From positions 32,955 through 96,954 of the forward strand of contig JAKAFL010000008.1 of assembly GCA_021817945.1 (NCBI GenBank): a DNA stretch of 64,000 nucleotides. The letters are read 5' to 3'. The notes under the pieces are model-generated. The model was given only the letters and a program-made list of their open reading frames with translations, did no database searches and was not told the DNA's origin. The stretch's first letter is position 1. Every line of letters starts with the position of its first letter. A program made the translations under genes and the position numbers. Source of the DNA: a bacterium. GTDB taxonomy: Bacteria > Verrucomicrobiota > Verrucomicrobiia > Limisphaerales > UBA11358. Of the stretch, positions 59,471-64,000 are shown piece by piece.

Positions 59471-60211
59471 ATGTGGGTTGTGAGCAATACCTATTATGTG
59501 GCTGGCGAAGAGCGGGCGGCAAAGGTGAATGACCTGTTTGCACGCATTGCGCGTCGTTACGATTTATTGAATGACCTGCAAAGTTTTGGTTTGCACAGAA
59601 ATTGGAAGCATCGCGTCGTGAATCTGGCCAATGTCCAGCATCATGACAAAGCGCTGGATTTGTGTTGCGGAACCGGGGATATCAGTTTTGCACTGGCAGC
59701 GAAAGGCGCTGAAACAGTGGGGTTGGATTTCAGCCAGGAAATGCTTGCCGTTGCACAAAAGCGTGGCAATCCCCAACATGGCGCCAATCCGGCCTTTATC
59801 CAGGGGGACGCCCAAAAGCTCCCATTTCCTGATGCTTCTTTTGATATTGTGACCATGGGCTATGGTTTGCGCAATTTGGCAAGTTGGGAACAAGGTTTGG
59901 AGGAAATGACCCGGGTGGCCAAACCCGGAGGACGAATCCTTGTTCTTGATTTTGGCAAACCGGCCAATTCACTCTGGAGAACCGCCTATTTTACCCATCT
60001 CAAGATGTCGGTGCCGCTAATCGGCCTGCTTTTTTGCGGCAACGCATCCGCTTACGCCTATATTTTGGAATCCCTGAAGCATTATCCCGCTCAAAAGGGG
60101 GTGGAAGCCCACATGCACAAAATGGGTTTGGCCCGGATTCAAACCATCAACATCCTGGGGGGTGCCATGGCCATCAATTTTGCACAAAAACCAACCTCTT
60201 CCGGGCGGTAG
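59471..60211 (+). CDS. ubiE: Demethylmenaquinone/ubiquinone methyltransferase UbiE/MenG
   Basis: KVNDLFARIARRYDLLNDLQSFGLHRNWKHRVV; ALDLCCGTGDISFALAAKGAETVGLDFSQEML; GYGLRNLASWEQGLEEMTRVAKPGGRILVLDFGKP. Confidence 0.95.
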   Translation: MWVVSNTYYVAGEERAAKVNDLFARIARRYDLLNDLQSFGLHRNWKHRVVNLANVQHHDKALDLCCGTGDISFALAAKGAETVGLDFSQEMLAVAQKRGNPQHGANPAFIQGDAQKLPFPDASFDIVTMGYGLRNLASWEQGLEEMTRVAKPGGRILVLDFGKPANSLWRTAYFTHLKMSVPLIGLLFCGNASAYAYILESLKHYPAQKGVEAHMHKMGLARIQTINILGGAMAINFAQKPTSSGR

Positions 60212-60564
60212 AGCATTGACAGAAAAGATGTGGCGATGGGCTGCGAGACTTTTTACACCGGGCAAGCTTTTGGTGAAGGCCGAGGCTTGAAAACCTTGCA
60301 ATTGAACCGAAAGAACGCCCCAGCCAAAAAACTGCTTCTCTTCAAACCAAGCACACCGCCCCATCTTTGAGGGCAACGCTTTATTGATGAACCACTGACT
60401 GCTTTACGGACCCAACCTTGAAATTCAGTGTATCCGTGTCAGCAACCCCTGAATGGCTAGGCAGTCTGGCTGTGATAGACCGCAGGGATGTCAGGGATTT
60501 TTGAAATGGGCGGTTTGTCCCGTCTTACCCCGTGACCCAAAGCGCCAGCCTACTCAATGCCTAA

Positions 60565-60870
60565 GAGCCTGTCTGAAAATTGCGAGGGGTGCTGCGACTG
60601 GGGATTTTGGCTTTGGGCGAGGCGGAGCTGTCGGCGCATCCCCGCAGCGGGCTGTAACGACAGCGACAACAAAGCCCAAGGGCAAAAGCACCGTCGCCCG
60701 GCTTGTCCCGCCATAGCCCAAAGGGCGACGGCGAAAGGTTTTCGAGCAAAATGCCGCCTGGCTTTGTTGCTCCTGGGTCGAAGACCCATGAAGGGTATTC
60801 TGCCTCGTCGCGCCTCGCCATCCAGCCTTTTACTCGAAAACAGCACCCATCGGAATTTTCAGACAGGCTC
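60565..60870. mobile_element. 306-bp MITE-like element with 17-bp perfect terminal inverted repeats
   Basis: GAGCCTGTCTGAAAATT (60565-60581) / AATTTTCAGACAGGCTC (60854-60870); flanked by TAA at 60562-60564 and 60871-60873 (candidate 3-bp target duplication); no transposase ORF. Confidence 0.88.
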
Positions 60871-60951
60871 TAAAGGCCGAGCCATAAAGCAAACACTTTT
60901 CACCCATATCCTGCAGGGTCTTAGGGGTCTTAAGTCATTTGCACCAGGATT

Positions 60952-62484
60952 CTAAAATGGGCTTTGTGATTTATCAGTCTTTGGCCCGCTCGTTTCAGGG
61001 GAATTGTTCAACAGTGTTGGTTGGTTTGGGCAAAATGGCTTGGGAACTTGGCTGCCCAATTCAAGCAGCACCCAAAAAAGCGCTGCGGTGGGCAATTGAA
61101 AAAGACCGCCATCAAACCAAAAGGCGACGAGCATGGCGAGCGCGCCGGAGCGACAAGCGACGCGTAGTGTAGCCAACTCGTCTGCGGGTTCAACGGGTGT
61201 CACGCCCGATGTTCCCGCTGGCGACGAGACGCTACCACAACCCCCAGCCGAAAAGGCTTCGTTACGGTGGTTGGTTCTAAAGCACAACGCCACATAAGCC
61301 AGGAAACAAATCAGCGCGGGAATGCCCAACTGAGTTCCAATCATCAAGTAATCATTCGTGGTGATGGCGGCTGCGCCATCTTCTGGAGGGTGATAATGAT
61401 CTTGATAAATTTGAATGGAATTGTTCCAGCCAACACCGAATGGATGGTCACGCATGATTTCAAACCCAGCTTTCCAGGCGGCTACACGGTGCTGTGCGGA
61501 AGGGCGGCCCAAGTCCGCACGCTTGATGAACCACGGAGCGGAATCCGGCGTTCTGCCCCAGCACAACAATACCACCGCTGCGGCAAGAACCATCAAAACC
61601 AAAAAATACCAGATTGTTTTCGATTTGTGCTTTACACTTTCTGCATTTGTCTGCCTGGCCAGATATAGCAGCCCAATGGCTGTGCCCAGCAAGGCGCCGC
61701 GCGAATAACTCATTACCAGCCCCACGCCCATCATTCCCACTGCAATAAAAAGAAAGATTTGGAGGTACATGCTTTGCGAATCCCTGACTATATTCTCCGC
61801 AGATTGCGCCGATTTTCGCCGATTGAAAAAGGGAAGGAATCTGCGGAAATCTGCGCAATCTGTGGATGCCGTCTCCGGCAACTTTGAACTTTTAAATTTG
61901 GGCTTTAGACTGGCAACGAGAAATCCGATGGCGAGCAGCGTTCCAGCGCTCATCAACATGCCGTAAATGTTGGGATTATTCCAAAGCCCCATCCAGCGTG
62001 GACCGTGATAAAAATTATCGGACATGTCCAGATGCCACCATGATGAGAAAGCAAGCAGTCCAATCAAACCAACCAGGAAGTTTATGATTGCCGATTTACG
62101 ATTTACGAGTTCAGGCACATTTTCGTGACCAGCCACGTGGCTGCAATCTGCCTTCAACGCAAAACAAGCTCCTTTTCCCAGAGTCACCCCAAACACAAGT
62201 ATGATGGCATCCAATACCGGTCTGGAAGCCGTGTAGCGGATGAAATAAGCAGTCAAGGCGATGGGCAAAAAGACAAGGATCGGCCAGTTCTTATGGCGAA
62301 AGGTCAGGAAAATAAAAGTGCCGCACCAAAATGTAAGGCAGGCCAGAAGTATCCGTTGCAAGGATACAGCCGCCGCCGCCCATTCATGAAAAACACCGCT
62401 TTCACGCTGCAAGATGAATTCAAACAAACAAAAGGCCACGATGGTCAATACCAACATGGTCGGGCCAACGCCGTTCTGGTTCAT
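60952..62484 (-). CDS. O-antigen ligase family membrane protein with two in-frame repeat insertions
   Basis: Polytopic; VMSYSRGALLGTAIGLLYLARQ and GRPSAQHRVAAWKAGFEIMRDHPFGVGWNNSIQIYQDHY...TTNDYLMIGTQLGIPALICFLAYVAL typical of Wzy/WaaL-like proteins. Confidence 0.87.
   Translation of the reverse strand: MNQNGVGPTMLVLTIVAFCLFEFILQRESGVFHEWAAAAVSLQRILLACLTFWCGTFIFLTFRHKNWPILVFLPIALTAYFIRYTASRPVLDAIILVFGVTLGKGACFALKADCSHVAGHENVPELVNRKSAIINFLVGLIGLLAFSSWWHLDMSDNFYHGPRWMGLWNNPNIYGMLMSAGTLLAIGFLVASLKPKFKSSKLPETASTDCADFRRFLPFFNRRKSAQSAENIVRDSQSMYLQIFLFIAVGMMGVGLVMSYSRGALLGTAIGLLYLARQTNAESVKHKSKTIWYFLVLMVLAAAVVLLCWGRTPDSAPWFIKRADLGRPSAQHRVAAWKAGFEIMRDHPFGVGWNNSIQIYQDHYHPPEDGAAAITTNDYLMIGTQLGIPALICFLAYVALCFRTNHRNEAFSAGGCGSVSSPAGTSGVTPVEPADELATLRVACRSGALAMLVAFWFDGGLFQLPTAALFWVLLELGSQVPKPFCPNQPTLLNNSPETSGPKTDKSQSPF
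61169..61235. repeat. Palindromic repeat A inside the O-antigen-ligase-like CDS
   Basis: GTAGC(61169-61173)/GCTAC(61231-61235), CTCGTC(61177-61182)/GACGAG(61223-61228), GCGGG(61184-61188)/CCCGC(61214-61218), CGGG(61194-61197)/CCCG(61205-61208). Confidence 0.75.
61797..61865. repeat. Palindromic repeat B inside the O-antigen-ligase-like CDS
   Basis: 28-nt arms CCGCAGATTGCGCCGATTTTCGCCGATT (61797-61824) and AATCTGCGGAAATCTGCGCAATCTGTGG (61838-61865), 24/28 complementary, 13-nt spacer. Confidence 0.88.
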
Positions 62485-62921
62485 TGTGCCGGTGCCGACG
62501 TGGATGCTCTTTTGTGTTGTCGCCAAAGCCTAATCAATATTGCGCAGCTGCCAATGAGCAAATACGCCAGAATACCTTTCATGAGGGCGTCGGAAGTTTG
62601 CGGCGAAATTGGCAGCGCATCTGTAAGGTTACCTAAACAGGGACATGTTTTATGCACATTAAGCCAAAATAAGCCGATTCGATAAATCAAGAAAATGGTG
62701 GCAAGCCACGCAATCAGCCATGCCTTTATTGCGGTAGCATCGCAAAACAAACAAACACACGCAATTATCACTTCAATTATGCCTGCGTTGAAGAGGACTA
62801 AGCGGTATGGAATGAAGAGAACCGGGTCAGTTTGTTTTAGAATTAATGCAACTCCGCATGCACTAACAATTTTTGCAACAGCAGCCAACAATAACAAAAC
62901 AGCTACTGATTGAAAATACAT
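62481..62921 (-). CDS. MauE/DoxX-like redox-associated membrane protein
   Basis: Four predicted TM helices; FLIYRIGLFWLNVHKTCPCLGNLTDALPI; overlaps start of the ligase-like gene. Confidence 0.6.
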   Translation of the reverse strand: MYFQSVAVLLLLAAVAKIVSACGVALILKQTDPVLFIPYRLVLFNAGIIEVIIACVCLFCDATAIKAWLIAWLATIFLIYRIGLFWLNVHKTCPCLGNLTDALPISPQTSDALMKGILAYLLIGSCAILIRLWRQHKRASTSAPAQ

Positions 62922-63207
62922 GCAAATTACAAGCCTTGGATTGCTTAGTCGGACAGGAGGCGAGCACATAATGTCTGGCTCTATTGGTCAGGATTTTTTT
63001 CTTGTCAACGCGCATTTTATTTTCGTTAGCGCCTTAGCCTAAAGTAGAAGTGTGTATTCCAACGTATTTCTTTGCAGCACATGTAACTTCGCTTCCACAT
63101 TACTGCAAGTTTAATCAGGTGTTTCATCAGGACAAGAAAGGCTGGTGCGGCAATAGCGATACATGCCGCACCAGTTTTAATCTAAAGAACAGATAGGCAA
63201 CTAGCAT

Positions 63208-63498
63208 TTAGGTAACATTGGGCACACAACTGTCAGTATTAGGATTATATGATCCATTACCCTCACAGCAATTGTATTGTTTTGTGAGTATGACATTCTG
63301 AGCTTCCTTATCGCTGGCTGTTAGGCCTGGATTGCTATTTACAGCTTGAGATGCCTGCTCATAACTTGCCAAGCAGGCATCCACTGTTGTGCCAGGTGGT
63401 GGGGTCGCACCGTGGTGCAAGGAAACCCAAGCCGCTATCAAAGCCGTCCCGATGGCTCCTGCGAGCGCGATTAATGCTGCTCCAATTGCTTCACTCAT
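63208..63498 (-). CDS. Hypothetical small membrane-anchored Cys-containing protein
   Basis: EAIGAALIALAGAIGTALIAAWVSL TM; C-terminal KQYNCCEGNGSYNPNTDSCVPNVT. Confidence 0.6.
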   Translation of the reverse strand: MSEAIGAALIALAGAIGTALIAAWVSLHHGATPPPGTTVDACLASYEQASQAVNSNPGLTASDKEAQNVILTKQYNCCEGNGSYNPNTDSCVPNVT

Positions 63499-63587
63499 AG
63501 TATTATGCTAATTTCGTTGTTTATTTGTTGTTTGTTTTTTGTCGCCACATAATTTGATTTATTATGTCGTAACAATTTCTCAGTTCT

Positions 63588-63908
63588 CTATTTCTTCCTA
63601 TATTTTTTATAGAGGAAATAGAAAAATATATATGTTGTAAAAAGTAGAAGAAACAAAACAATCATTCTGATTTTCGCCGCCTGCTTGTCATCTGGGATAT
63701 CAAGCCTAAGTAAACTCAGTTCAAGTTGATTTGTTATTGAATTTGATTGAATCCCGTTTGGAAGATAAAATTGAGAAAGTTCCAATTTGGTATTAAAATT
63801 CAGTGAACTAACAATAGTTTTTTTCATAATCTTCCCAGATTTATCCAAATCAAATATTCCATAGACATAATAGTGGTTCCTCGACGTTTTTAATGGGTAG
63901 TTATTCAT
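63588..63908 (-). CDS. Hypothetical membrane protein (AT-rich region)
   Basis: MNNYPLKTSRNHYYVYGIFDLDKSGKIMKKTI...IRMIVLFLLLFTTYIFFYFLYKKYRKK, one C-terminal TM. Confidence 0.5.
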   Translation of the reverse strand: MNNYPLKTSRNHYYVYGIFDLDKSGKIMKKTIVSSLNFNTKLELSQFYLPNGIQSNSITNQLELSLLRLDIPDDKQAAKIRMIVLFLLLFTTYIFFYFLYKKYRKK

Positions 63909-64000
63909 GGTAGTTATAGTATGGAACCTCCAACTTGCCAGCGACAAAGTAGAGCATCGCGATCTGATACTCCGTGGATCGGTATCCCCGCGCCTTGCGC
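63901..64000 (-). mobile_element. Putative transposase C-terminal end (rest outside window)
   Basis: Minus-strand translation RKARGYRSTEYQIAMLYFVAGKLEVPYYNYHE* resembles C-terminal tails of IS transposases (pattern recognition only). Confidence 0.45.

Noticed and set aside
60453-60955. Several ORFs on both strands in and around the MITE-like element
   Set aside because: They are created by the inverted-repeat element itself; low-complexity Arg/Ala/Ser-rich translations without domains.
1-64000. CRISPR arrays, rRNA operons, integrase-bounded islands
   Set aside because: No regularly spaced direct repeats, rRNA-like sequence or integrase gene was recognised when reading the window.

Overview
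This 64-kb window looks like a chromosome segment of a verrucomicrobial (PVC-group) bacterium. That placement is my inference from protein content, not a search. Most of it is housekeeping: the clpB 3' end, tatA/tatC, ispE, a Gld-like ABC transporter operon, scpAB, ahcY-metK, leuS, thrS, acpP-fabF-fabG, htpG, lon, hsp20 and ubiE/menG. The most interesting accessory content is as follows. (1) A tightly packed five-gene cassette at 42.06-50.41 kb: TolC, a short HlyD adaptor, a GAF-HlyD fusion, a PqqD-like/M50 site-2-protease/HlyD fusion, and a C-terminally truncated SecA-like ATPase. It looks like an uncharacterised envelope export machine. (2) A zinc-ribbon membrane protein, a Tes/MJ0619-type radical SAM protein and an Lgt-like protein with an altered signature (50.7-53.4 kb), possibly for lipid modification. 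(3) A type III PKS / methyltransferase / FAD-oxidoreductase operon with ATGA overlaps. (4) An 18-bp perfect palindrome between metK-ahcY and a divergent ArsR-methyltransferase fusion, a probable SAH/SAM-responsive regulator site. (5) Two dispersed repeat families. One is a 306-bp MITE-like element with 17-bp perfect inverted termini and a degenerate copy 55 kb away. The other shares a 43-bp core between two sites and has 20-bp inverted termini in one copy. (6) Two unrelated palindromic repeats inserted in frame inside one O-antigen-ligase-like gene. Truncated gene remnants (kduD-like, GH39-like) and an AT-rich right end with a transposase-like C-terminus indicate genome flux. No CRISPR array, rRNA or convincing tRNA was seen.
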